Shown here piece by piece: positions 1 through 12,400 of a DNA stretch of 64,000 nucleotides. The notes under the pieces are model-generated. The model ran no database searches, was not told where the DNA came from, and was given only the letters and a program-made list of their open reading frames with translations. The stretch covers positions 35,670,457 to 35,734,456 of the forward strand of contig OX411544.1 in assembly GCA_948146395.1 (NCBI GenBank). The letters run 5' to 3'. The translations under genes were made by a program, and so were the position numbers. Position 1 is the stretch's first letter. Each line of letters begins with the position of its first letter. The DNA comes from Fragum whitleyi. Taxonomy: Eukaryota > Mollusca > Bivalvia > Cardiida > Cardiidae.

Positions 1-1071
1 CTAAACTCACCAATTCCGAGGGGGTATTCTCAGGCTACTTATTTCAACTTATGTTTCTATACATTTGAATTTCAACGAAGGTTTTGTTCCTTCTAATCTA
101 TAATCATTACATCTATTAAATTTAACAAGTCTAGAAAAATTCATCATTGAGATGATACCAAAAGGGTGATAAAATATTCACTTTATATGTTATAATACCC
201 TCTGCCAATAAAAAAATATGCTGTTCATCTAATCAAATTTTTTTTTTGCAGACTGATACAACTTCACAGAAATAAAATTTCCATGACATCTAATCCATCT
301 GTTTAACCTTTCAGGATAGTTTGTTTTACCCTAAATTGGATATTCCACCATATAACCTATCCGAAGAAATGACCTCTGCCCATAAAAGACATATTTTTGA
401 TCTGATCACAATATATTTTTTCATAGACTGATAAAGGATCACTAAAGAATTATTCTAGTAAAATTTGGTTGAAATCCATTGATTAGATTCTGAGAAAATG
501 ATTTTCAAAGTTTACACTATATAACATTTAGGGAAATGACCTCCGCCCATTAAATATATATTTTTCATCTGATCACAATAATTTTGCTAGACGGATAAAG
601 GGTCACTCAAATATCATTCATGTAAAATTTGGTTGATATCCATGGGTAGATTCTGAGAAAATGATTTTTAAAGTTTTCACTATATAACATATAGAGAAAT
701 GACTTCCGCCCATAAAATACATCTTTTTCATCTGATCACAATGATTTTTTGTAGGCTGATAGAAGGCCACTCAAGGATAATTCATGTGAAGTTTGGTTTA
801 TATCCATCAATTACTTTCTGAGAAAAGCCACCTATTACCATATATGGAAATTAGCCACGCCAACTACAGCCATGATTTTCAACCGATTAAAAATCTTTGA
901 AGGAATCTGATAGAGGGTCACCCAAGGAACATTCCTGTAAAATTTGATTGGAATCCATCCAGTACTTTATAAGGAGAAGATTTTTAAAGTAAAAGTTTAC
1001 GGACAGCCGCATGGACGGCGGACACCCTGCCATGACAATAGCCGCTGGCCTTTGAGCCAGTGGAGCTAAAA
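1..1071 (+). repeat. pearl-like element type I, tandem ~165-bp core, 3' end present
   Basis: Repeated core (ATAGAGAAATGACCTCCGCC; TTTTTCATCTGATCACAAT; ACTGATAAAGGGTCAC) at roughly 165-bp period. It ends in a variable GACGGACG-like tract, GCCATGACAATAGCC, a GGCC..GGCC hairpin and GTGGAGCTAAAA. The 5' end is outside the window. No ORF. Confidence 0.8.
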
Positions 1072-1511
1072 AGGAAAAATAATAATCCTACTGATTCAAT
1101 TTTAAAACCCAAACCAATATATGGGCAAATCAAAATTCTGCTAGGTGGAGATTTACCCAAGGAAAATTATCCTACAAATTTGGTTGAAATTGGTCTAATG
1201 TTTGGGAGGAAAACATTTTATTGTTGAAAAAAAGCCCCACCCTTCCTTATCCATTCATGCTAAGTTTCATTGAAATTGGGCCAATGTTTCTGTGGGAGGA
1301 GATTTCTAAATATTTTATAGTGAAAATAAGTTCCCCCCCCTTGCCACACCAATACTTCTTGAACAACTTCAGAAGAAAGTAATCCTACTTTTCATGCCAA
1401 GCTTCATTGAAATTGAGATGTTTAATGCAAAGTTTACGTACTGACGCACACACAACGCACACATTGCCATGACAATAGCTTGATAGCCTTCGGCCAGTGT
1501 AGCTCAATATT
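1072..1511 (+). repeat. second pearl-like type I tail
   Basis: A diverged copy ending CGCACACAACGCACACATTG then CCATGACAATAGCTTGATAG and GCCTTCGGCCAGTGTAGCTC, directly after the first element's terminus. Confidence 0.65.
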
Positions 1512-1813
1512 AAATATTTATTAAATTTTTATTCATTCATAAATATATGAAGACAAAATAATCATTTACATAGCAAACACCATTCATGTCCAAAATTTGA
1601 AGGAAAGATATGATTGAGACGGATATTCGGAATGAAAAGGACTGTTCAAATGCGGAAAGGATGCAATTGACAAATCTAGGTTAAAATGTAATTTAAATAA
1701 CTTGTACAAGAAATACTCTCATCCTTCTAATAGTGTTTAACTTAATCACCCTTATCACAGTACTGTTTCTAGTCTGGATCAAGTAAGAGCAGTTTATGTA
1801 CAAGCAAGATGTC

Positions 1814-2061
1814 TAAAACCTTGTCATGCTGAATAAAATTGTTGGCAAAGTTGCAACAAAATCAAAGGGCTCAAAGCACTGGATGCAATAAATGTGAGTA
1901 GGTATCATTTTTGAAAATTGAGTTTTTAAACTTTCCTGTTTCGAAAAAAGGAAAAACAGGAGGTATAGACAAAGATCAGACTCCACATATGTGCAGGCTG
2001 ATGTTTGTCTATGGCTCCTGTCAAGGCAGGAATATTCCGGGATCAGCATGACAAGGGTTAA
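1814..2061. mobile_element. family-A MITE
   Basis: Ends AAACCTTGTCATGCTG and CAGCATGACAAGGGTTA; interior has the ATATGTGCAGGCTGATGTTT pseudo-palindrome. Confidence 0.75.
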
Positions 2062-2069
2062 ATCAACAT

Positions 2070-2305
2070 GTATGTGTCTCTCAGTCGAAAGAGGAACCAT
2101 CTGGGTAGTGCGCAGTCTGACTGCGGTTGAATCTTTTCACACTTGCTCATTTTCTGCATCTAAAATTATAAATTCTACCTTCCTTAGAAATACACCTGAA
2201 TTGAAATGCAACCTCTGGTTGACCTGTATAGGAACCAATTTCTTTTTCAAATATCTATTTTATGGGGTTCCCAGATGATCCCTTTTCTGCCTGAGGGATC
2301 ACACA
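2070..2305. mobile_element. family-C MITE, diverged
   Basis: Contains AGAGGAACCATCTGGGTAGT, the TGAAATGCAACCTCTGGTTG block, and CCCAGATGATCCCTTTTCTG near the end. Confidence 0.6.
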
Positions 2306-2703
2306 TGTTCTTCTAACCAATTGCTTAAAAGATGAGCATACAGACAGACAGACTGACAGATAGAGGGATGGACAACCATAACATAACATAACATTATGTA
2401 ATACCTTTGTATAGTCATCCTAAAACTATTCCCTAGGAAAAAAAGTAATAGCAACCAAGTCTTCAAATGGACCCTAAATTTGGTATTTGTCCTTGCATTT
2501 TATGACAAAATGTTTAGCCTGTAGCCCTTAAGTTTAATATTGAATATTGGCAGTCTGAGTCAATAAGTTGAAATTGACAGTTTATTTCCCTTTGCAGTCA
2601 AATTTAAATCTACATCTCCTGTTAGACATTTTATGAAATGCTAATGAAATTTAATTTTCACCAGAAAATAAATAATTACATAGAGGATAATCGTTTGTTT
2701 CAG

Positions 2704-2820
2704 TGTCAGATCGATTTATATTCATTGAGTGAACAACAAAAGCTATATCTTTGCGAGTGGTGGAGTCATGGGTGAAAATACAGGTTTTGTTGTTCACAAA
2801 ATGAGATATTAATCGGTCTT
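2704..2820. repeat. foldback, 'gtgaacaacaaaagctat' family
   Basis: Arms around TTTATATTCATTGAGTGAAC and TGTTGTTCACAAAATGAGAT. Partial relatives at 5622-5665 and near 59166-59206. Confidence 0.55.
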
Positions 2821-3185
2821 ACTTGAAAAACATTTTCTTTATGGCAAAAAATGAGACAAAATGTGAAATTTCTAGGACATATTTTTGGAAAAGCCTGTCA
2901 TTTTGCACATGATTGCTATACAACATTCATTGTGACGTCACTTACTTCGCCCTGCATAGATGACGTCAGATAGGATGAAATGCACAAAAGCAGGGTATAA
3001 GTTTTTGATTATTTCACTGCTTTTGTGGTGAGATTATCAAGTGATAATCTACTGTGATTTCTTGATAAACCACCAAAAAGCACTAAAGAAAAAAAGTTTT
3101 GTGTTTCAGCCAATTGATTCTGATGCTAAAGAACAGAAGAGCACAGGCTACAATCACTGCCTCATTATAAGATCACTGTCAATAA

Positions 3186-3191
3186 TTTATT
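3186..3191 (-). terminator. IFT43: IFT43 poly(A) signal AATAAA
   Basis: A canonical AATAAA on the minus strand about 120 nt downstream of the IFT43 stop. No cDNA evidence. Confidence 0.55.
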
Positions 3192-3218
3192 CTATCACAT
3201 AATGCATTATAAAATTCA

Positions 3219-3288
3219 AGGGGTCAGTGCAACACTTTTGTAAGTGCCTATGTATCAATAGGCACTTACTAAAGTGTTGTACTGACCC
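3219..3288. repeat. foldback in IFT43 3' UTR
   Basis: Two ~30-bp arms ('ggtcagtgcaacacttttgt' and its complement) around a short loop, between the IFT43 stop and its poly(A) signal. A half copy ('aggcacttacaacagtgttg') sits at 53659-53690, so this is a dispersed palindromic element and not a unique UTR structure. Confidence 0.75.
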
Positions 3289-3309
3289 ATCTATAAATGA
3301 ACACCATTA

Positions 3310-3432
3310 TCACACAGTTTGTTCCATGAGTCCACTCTCTCCCACCTCCGACTGCTCATTCTTCTCCCACTGGGTCAGGAGCTCTGAGGTCACTTCTGTA
3401 AATAGTCTGTCCCACTCCCAGGGTTTGTCCTC
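3310..3432 (-). CDS. IFT43: IFT43 exon 9 (stop codon)
   Basis: 41 codons starting EDKPWEWDRLFTEVTSELL and ending EQTV with TGA, immediately followed by a second stop, TAA. The WxWDxLFTEVxSE block is the conserved C-terminus of the family. Confidence 0.95.
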   Translation of the reverse strand, partial: EDKPWEWDRLFTEVTSELLTQWEKNEQSEVGESGLMEQTV

Positions 3433-6400
3433 CTGAAATAGTGTATTGATTGTTGTAAACTAGAAAGCCATGAATGGCATGAGTGGCTCCACAGACTTGA
3501 AATTCTTGTAATAGCAAATTTAAGTTTTGACTAGATTTTTAGATACTTTTGGTTCTACTTATGTTGAAAATGATTTTCAAAGTTTCCACTTTATAACATA
3601 TAGAGAAATGACCTCCGCCCTTAAAAGACATATTTTTCATCCAATCACAATAATTTTTGGCTGCATGATAATGGATCACCAAAGAATCATACCAATGAAG
3701 TTTGGTTGATATCCATCTGTTACATTCTGAGAAAATGATTTTCAAAGTTTCCCCTATATAACATATTTAGAAATGACCACCGCCCATAAAATGCATATTT
3801 TTCATCTGATCACAATAATTTTTTTCAGACTGATAAAGAGTCATCCAAGATCATTCATGTAAAATTTAATTGGTATCCATCAATTAGATTCTGAGAAAAG
3901 TCACTTTTTCCTAGCCTCCGGCTGCTATCCCACATAGGTGGTAGACAAATCAACCCATTGGTGGTAGACAAATAGAAGGAAAGGATGAGTGCCGCCACTG
4001 TGGATCAAACCTGAGACCTCTAGATTAATAGCCTGACACCCTACCAGCTGCGCTATGATGGTGGCAAGAAAGCAAGCAGTATACACTAAGATAACACTGA
4101 ATGTCTATGCAGGTTGATCTTAGTCTATACAGTCTGCCAAAGAATTGTATACAGCAGGAAGATGATATAACCAACAGTAGAAAAGTTGCTCTTGTCAATA
4201 AATAAAAGTATCGTGTAGAGCTAAAATTCTTACCTCAATCAAATCAGCTTTAGTAGACATTAACTTAGTAACTTTAAGTCCATTTCATTATCCTTAACAG
4301 CAGGAGAAAAGTTATCTTTGTCTTAAAAGCACCATGTAGAGCTAAAAGTCTTACCTCAATCAAATCAGCTTCCGTAGACAACGACTTTGTCAGTAACTTC
4401 AGGTCGATTTCATTATCCTGAATATACAGAGAGGTGGCATTACAAACTTATTCAATTATTTCATACTACAAATCATTTCTTAACCCTTGTCATGCTGTAT
4501 AATAACCTTGGTAATTTACAATAAAGTATTAAAAGCACATGATACATTAATTAAGGGTCAGTACATGTATTTATTTTGAAAATACAATTTTTAAACTTTT
4601 CTGAGATTAAAAAGAAAATCAGATGGTAAAGACTAAGATCAGACTGCACATAATTATGTGCAGGCTGATCTTTGTCTATACATCATGCCAAAGCAGGAAA
4701 ATTTCCAGTTCAGCATGACAAGGGTTAGAATTGGACATTGTAAAACTTATTATCTGACAAAAAATTTAAATATAGATATACACATTATTCTTAATCATTC
4801 TTAAAGAATGCACATCAATTAAATTATGGCTCCTTCTACTTTTGATAAATATAAAAGTAGTTATTGTTTTAGACAAACCATTAACAAATGGATTCAAAGG
4901 CAATTTCCAAAGAAAGGATATTTCTAGGGACTAGGGCAAAACTGTTGTGTGTGCCTATAGGTTTAATAGCTCTTATAATATACCAACACAAATTTACTCA
5001 AAATAACTTGGTTTAGGTCTCTAAGACAGCGATAAATCTGGAAATAATACATTTTTGCAGTCTTTTCCTTTCCTAGACAATGACATCAACATAAACAATA
5101 TATAAGTGACCTGTCACGCAAAAAGGGACCATCCCGGAATTTTGTAAAATGATTTATTGAAAAAGAGATTTGATCCAGCTTAGGTCAACCAGAAGTCACA
5201 TTTCAAAAATTCTTTCACTAGAAGGTAGATTGATCATTCTAGATTCAGAAAATAAACACAATGCAAAAAGTTTACATCCTAGTCAGTCTGCCCAGTCCGC
5301 ACAGTCTGGGTAGGGTCAACACTTTATGCACTACCCAGATGGCCCCTTTTTATGAAATGGGTCCCATATATACTCACTAGTGTTAGGAAGGCAGATTGTT
5401 TCAACAGATCATTGTCTAGCTCTCTGTATGTGGCCACTCTATTGACTTGAACACTGAAGAGAAATAACAAGAATAAATATTGAACCCTTCACAGGCAACA
5501 AAGTAATTATAACAGCTGATGCAAATATTTTAGTTTTGCAACTCATTGATGACAACAAGGAACACAGATTATTTTTGCTTGAATACCAACAAATTAAGAC
5601 ATAGGGAATAATTGTTGTTTCAGTATGAGATCTATTTATATTTCATTTCGTGAACAACAAAGCTATAAAGCTAAGTAAATATCAATGCATTACTCTTGGA
5701 TTTAGTTTTGAAGATGTACAGACAAAGAGGCAGATAAACACTGCAAAACTACAATCATCATCGACATAAAAATGAGTATACAGATACAAACAATAGTTTT
5801 ATGCTTATCTGTCAATATGCTGGAATCTTATAAATGTGTGGGCTTAAGGTAGTGGACCCATAGTAGTTCTGCATCATTTAACAGTTAACATTGTGAAAGA
5901 TCATGTGGTCTGAAAAAATGCACATCTATTACAGGTCCACTACCTTAAAAGTTACATAATTACCAGTCTGTGGTAGCTGTCTTATAGAACTACTTTGTAA
6001 GCAAACATGCAAAAGGTTTATTTTTTTCAAATGTAAGTATGAAATAAATTTCAAACAGGATGCAATAATCTTAATAACAACAACTTAATATTAAATCATG
6101 ATTTAGATGAGCTTACTTTGGAGCATAAGCTACAGTCTGTGTGATATCTTCTTCTTGTTGGTCATTGAGATCTGGGATCACCGGTATATCTGAAATACAT
6201 AGAGGTTATTGAATGAGTGGGTATGAAATACCAAATTTTTTCTAACAAGTCATCCATAAACACATAAATATAGGATCTGTCAGGAGATTTCGATTGAGAC
6301 AAGCTAATCTTAACCGAGCCTAGAATAGAAATGTTATTAAGCAAACCTTGGCAAGCTTAGAAACATTTCTTTTTTGCATAGCTATTCCACCAGTGTTATA

Positions 6401-9400
6401 ACACCTGTGTTATCGGGTATATCAAAAATATTCGACATTATTATTATTCCACTCCAATGAAGCAAGTCATATGATAAAGTGTATTTTAAAACTATACTGT
6501 TTTTCAAAAGTTAAAACTAGTACAAATTGCTAAGTTACAGAAGATTTTACAATGAAAAGTGGGTGAAGTATGTCAACGAATCCACCCTTTGTGGTAGAAA
6601 ATATTCATGGAAAAAGAAGAAATAGCTTGTAACAAGCAAATTTTTTTTTCCATAAAATTTTCTCTTGTTTACAATGACAGGGATATTGAAAGGGTAAAAA
6701 GAAGTTTAGAATCACAAATGTGATGATAAATTGTCCATCTATCATCAAAATTAGATTTGAGTATATGTACATACAATTTCAATTTAAGCAAGGCTATCAC
6801 AAACATTAAATGTTCGTCAGCCCCTTCAAAGAATCATTTCATCGTCATTTTATTTCAAAGAATCAATCATAGACCCCCTGAAAAAGTGACTAAAGGGTAA
6901 TTCCACCATTAAAAGTTCAAATATACTGAAGATAAATCATGTTTGGTATTTTGAAAAAAGTGATTATCTAGTAAGGTAGACTGGTTGTTCTCCGTTCAGG
7001 AAATCTGACTAGAAACAACACTTTGTGTACTAAAAAAAAGTTTGTGATATATCAAATTTGTACTAGATCTGTTGCAAAGCAAACTAATAAACCCCACCAG
7101 CACTTTGTCTCAGTTCCAAAAAAGATTTTCAAACATAATTCAATTGCGACCTTTGACCCAAAAACAACAGGGCAATTTCTTGTTTCATGGGGAACATTTG
7201 TATAAAGTATCATAATTGTATGACATTTTGTTCTTGAGTTATAGTTTGAATACAAAGAAGCAGGGATCAACACTAACACCAGTCCTCAGGCCTGAGACCT
7301 GTGGATTTTAGGGAGGACTAGTAAATGTAACCACGCTGCACGTCCTGCAGTTAATCAAACACAGTTTTCATGCAGGACCTCTTGTTATCATGGAGGACCT
7401 GTAATTTTTTGGGCCAACAGGTCCTTCAGACTGGCACCTGATAAGGTCTACAGACTGACAGACCAAAACCAATATACCCCTCTTGATTGTAGGTTTGTGT
7501 GTGTGTGGTTTGGGGGGGGGGGTGTTATTGGTAATGGTATCAATTAATTTGACGCCTGTCCTGCGTTCAGGATGGCAAGACATACATGCATGCCTCCATC
7601 TTGAAACATGCATTAGAGATGCTATACAGGGTGATGCATGGTACCATTTTTGAGATGTTTGCTGGCCATGAGTTATCCCAATTGACTGCTGGTCACTTAC
7701 CATTATCTGAGTCATCGCTTTTCTCTGGACTTCTGGGTCGTAATCTTTCACTGAAACAGAAGATCATACTAATAATTGCTTCAGAGGTCTAAATGAGAGG
7801 TTATTGTGCCATTCTTAACTTGATATAGTACAACAAAACCTTATGTTGTTGGTACTCAATGAAATTGTCATGATGAGTACACTCAAATGAGTACCCACAA
7901 CACAGGGTTTATGATAATGTTACGGACCAATCTGAATCAGGAAGAATTGTAAAGTTCAAGAAACCAACAATAAACTCAAATACTGTTTAATCTCCATACA
8001 AACAAAAGGATCTTAAAAATAATATATAGTGACTAAATCATTCAACAATATAGAAAATAAACAGCAAAAACAACCTTTTACTAAAGTCAGCTTATGATTT
8101 AATTCATCAGTTTCAATGAAACAATATATTATTATAGATATCTGCAGAAAACTCATATCAGATCCAAATATGTATGGCCTTGACCTTTGACCTACAGAAA
8201 CAACTGGTATTGATTTTTTTTTTATCCTTTTAGGGAATGTCTCTGCCAAATTCATTTGGAATTCATCTATAGATGTGTTAGCTTTGGTAATAATGAACAG
8301 GGTTGCCAGAGTCTCGTTGCAACTGGCAAATTTTAAATGAAAGCCCATTTTTAAGTGACAAGGCATTGAATCACAAAATTGCTGTGATAAGAGCATGATC
8401 ATATGATGAGAATTTCTGCAAAGATTTTATGCAAATCCATCAATTATTCAAACCAACTACGGGTGCCTACACTCGGCTGTTAGGTGCTGGTTGGTGGATA
8501 TATAAAATACTTATTTAGTGTTTTGTATGAGAAAAAATATCTGACGAGGTTGGGAGAATTGATGATTGTCAAGGCTCTGCCGAGACAATTATCAATTTCC
8601 ACAACCGAGTTAGATATTTATTTCATACAATACACTAGATACGTATCATATTTATCTTTTAACCTCTGTTCTCCGTGCTTTTGTAGATGTTTCGAACAGA
8701 AATGCAAGTTTCTAAAAATAACCGCATTATATATTTGTTCTAAAAATAACTATGTGATATCATAAAAAATATCATACGGGATGTTATCACATGGATATTT
8801 GTATAGTTATAAGATAAAAAAAATACAAGTGGACAGAGAGCACAGGCTACAGGTGCCAATGCTCATCTAGGCTTAATTTGTAAAAAAAAATGCATCTTGT
8901 TAATGTCCTTGATAGTTTATATTGTTCTTTTTATGTAGTAAATGTGTTTGCCAAGTTTCAACTAAATGCCTTCAGTAGAGATATCACAAATGTTAGTTCT
9001 TTTTGCACAACCCTGACATGATTCCGAGGCTATAGGCTAGCCATTATCTTTTTTTTTTTTCAAAAAAACAGCCATTCTATAAACGACATAGTCACAAGTA
9101 TTTCCCATGCTATGATCAAAAATTTGCAGGATTGACAGTAGTTGTCCTTTGAAACCCTCCTAGTTTACATGTTTAAATCTTTCCCAATCTTCCTCACCTT
9201 TGATATAACTATACTGTCGCAAAGCGGACTAATACCCCCCTACAAGTGCTTGTCAATAATGAAAGCCAATTTCTATCAAAGGGCCATAGCTCTGTCAAAA
9301 GTCAATGGATCTTTACCAAAATATCACTTGCACATCTCTGCCTGATACTGATCACATCTGTAAAGTTTCTATGAAATCCGCCCATTAGTTGCTGAGAAAA

Positions 9401-12400
9401 TTTCCGGCCAAAAAAAGCTACAGATGGTCAGAAGGACAGACTGACCGCCAAGCTGTCTCCTATATACCCCCCAAACATAGTTTTCGGGGATATAACTATG
9501 TCAGTCACACAAAGTGGTGAAAGGGACAAAGCATTCAGATGGTGAAAGTGAAACACAAATTTATTTGATAAATACATGTGCAATCACTTCACATAGAGAG
9601 TGAAAAGGTGGATGCTGTTATATCAATTACATATATTTTTTAATAAATATTTCACAAGTAGCCCTTATCAAATATTATTGACAATACCAGTGATAAATAT
9701 CTTTATAATATGACCTACGTCGTGGCAGTGAAATAATACGGTTGAATATTTTTGATATTACACAAGTATTTAAACTAGTGGAATAACTATGCAAATAAGC
9801 TCAGAGCAAATAGCAAAGCTATTTTGTAACCGTGAAAATGACATCATAATCAATATATTGAGACGTCAGATTAAACAGTGTTATAAGTTTCGTGGAAAAT
9901 TGAATTTCAAGAATTTTTGCGATTTTTCGAAAAGATTCCGTACAAATTATAAATAGAATATAAAATTTGTGCTCATAAAATACAGAATCTATTTAACTTG
10001 TCATCCAAAACAGATAAAAACTCAGCGCAGCCTCGTTTTGATCTGTTTTTAGATGACTTGTTTAATTAATTCGGTATTCCATGAACAGTCTTTCGATAAT
10101 ATCCTCTTTTAATAAGAAGCTGTAAGTGTAATGCACAATTTTAAAATCTGCCTGGCATCAGGATTTCTCTGGTAACATCTTTAACCTCCGAAATCATGGA
10201 AATCAACCAACAGAAATAAATGTAAACTTAAGTAATCCGTATCACAATCTCATTCAGGAAAAGCTTAAATCCAAAAACTTTGCATTACACAGTTTATATT
10301 TTACCCACAAACTGGCAATAGAAGCTTCAATCATATAGTTTACATAGTACAGGCCCCATTTAGGTAACAAAGTCTAGCTGGAGTGATAAGCTATAGCAAT
10401 GAACCTAAAATTTAATAAGGCCTAATTTTCAAAGGGATCGTTAAACATCATAAGCTACCCTACATATTTTGCCTTCATATTTTTCCTGGTAAGATAGCAA
10501 GGAGCTATGAAAATATAAAAATATGTACATTCTAAAGCCTAAATAACTTATTTTCTTCAAACAAGAACTTATTTCTTTTATCATTATTTCTTTTATTAAC
10601 TTTAAGTCAGCTTTTTGAACACAAAACTCTTTTAAACTTCCATTGATAACACATAAAACAATGTACAAAGTTTTTGTGCAATTGATGAACACTCACTGTG
10701 AAATTTAAATCTAGATCTTTTACAAACACGTACATACAGGGGATTGCATGCAAGCTTATGGAAAGTTACGCTACAGACAAAAACAAACAAAGGGACTTTT
10801 AGGAATGAGGGGAGATCACTCTGAAAACCCTCCACTCAACTCTTCCAGACTCTGATCCCATCCTTGCTGCTGCCTGGGGCGCCTTGACTTGATACGATCG
10901 AGCTCAGAGTCAATGTCAAGGCCGTGAAATATGTCATCACTACAACACATAATTGTAAAAAATGCCCCAATGTAAGTTAAACCTTCTCATGCAGAATAAA
11001 AGATCTTGCAAAATTACACTCAAATTAAAGTCCTGAAAGCTCTGAAGAACAAATAATATCCTAATAGTTCTCTTGAAAAATTTTTAAATGAAAAGTTAAT
11101 ACACAATTCTTTGTCAATTAAGAAGACTTCTCAAAAATAAGTACAAACAACATGTATAGATTTATGGTAATATGATTTCAAGTATCAAAGGTCGATTATG
11201 ATAAGGAAGACTGGTGGTGTAGACTAAGATCAGGCTGCACTTATGTGCAGACTGATCTTTGTCTATAACTCCTGTCGAAGCAGAAATATTCCAGTTCAGC
11301 ATGACAAGGGTTTATATGAGCCAAAAAAGAATCAATATTCCTGTATCAAACTAGTATGGAAAACCAAAGATAATCTGGAAATGTTTCAAAGTTGTTTTTG
11401 TCAATTTATCATACTACAAATTTTACTTCTTACAAAGAGATTTATTATAATTTTTCATATAGTTTCCCCAGTCTTCTACAATGAACAGCCATGACAGATA
11501 TCCTTGACTTATTAAAATGTGAGCTGTCAAAGAAAAAGGGACCACCTGGGTAGTGCGTAAAAGGTTGAACCAAGTCCCTGCATTCTGACTAGGATTGGAA
11601 TTTTTCATCTACAGCTGATTTTCAGAACCTAAAATTATCATTCTACCTTCCAGTGAAAGCATTAATTAAGATTAATAACATTTCTATTCTTGACTTGCTT
11701 AAAATTTGCTTGTCCCTACGAAAGTCTTGTATCATAGCCTATAAACTGTTATAAGACCATTTCTTGTGTGCTATTAATAAAATGTATGCAAAAGAAAAAA
11801 ATCCATGCATCATAAAAACATATAAACAAACAAACCATCATCTAAAACAAGTGAGTAGTCACTCTATACCTGCCCCTGATAGCAAATACAAATAGGTAAT
11901 TCAAACTTGATTCAAAAGGTATCCGTATTTCAAATCAGATGCAGTCAGTCTTGCCTGAGCAACCATGTCTATTAAGCAACCATGTCTATTAAGCGACCGT
12001 TTTCAAAATCCCCTTCTTTAAATCAAAGTATCTTTACAAGTAGGTATTGTTGGTCTAAAAGTTATTGAAAACGAATCTCATGTTGTTAAAACTCACCAGA
12101 ATCGTCTCAATGAGACGATTACATTGAGTTTTAACAACACAGGATCATAAAGAATTTTGCAATAATATGCATGTTCAATCAAAAAGTATACACTTATTTG
12201 AAAACAAAATGTGTATTAAGCGGCCATTTTCTTTAATGACAGCTTTTTAGTAGTCCCTAAAAAATTTTATACTGTATTTAGATTCACTAAAATTGCTATC
12301 ACATGGGTACAGAAGAGAGGATAGAAATTTAATTCTATATGGGCAATAAATTTTGTTTCTTTTAAGTTATTAAAGAGATAAAGAGAATAATTTTTGTTGA

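Noticed and set aside
6553..6700. additional family-B MITE
   Set aside because: Only the internal hairpin resembles family B; terminal sequences do not match, so not called.
7368..7751. 127-codon minus-strand frame over IFT43 exon 5
   Set aside because: It reads exon 5 in the wrong frame and continues into intron and repeat; the correct frame gives ERLRPRSP.
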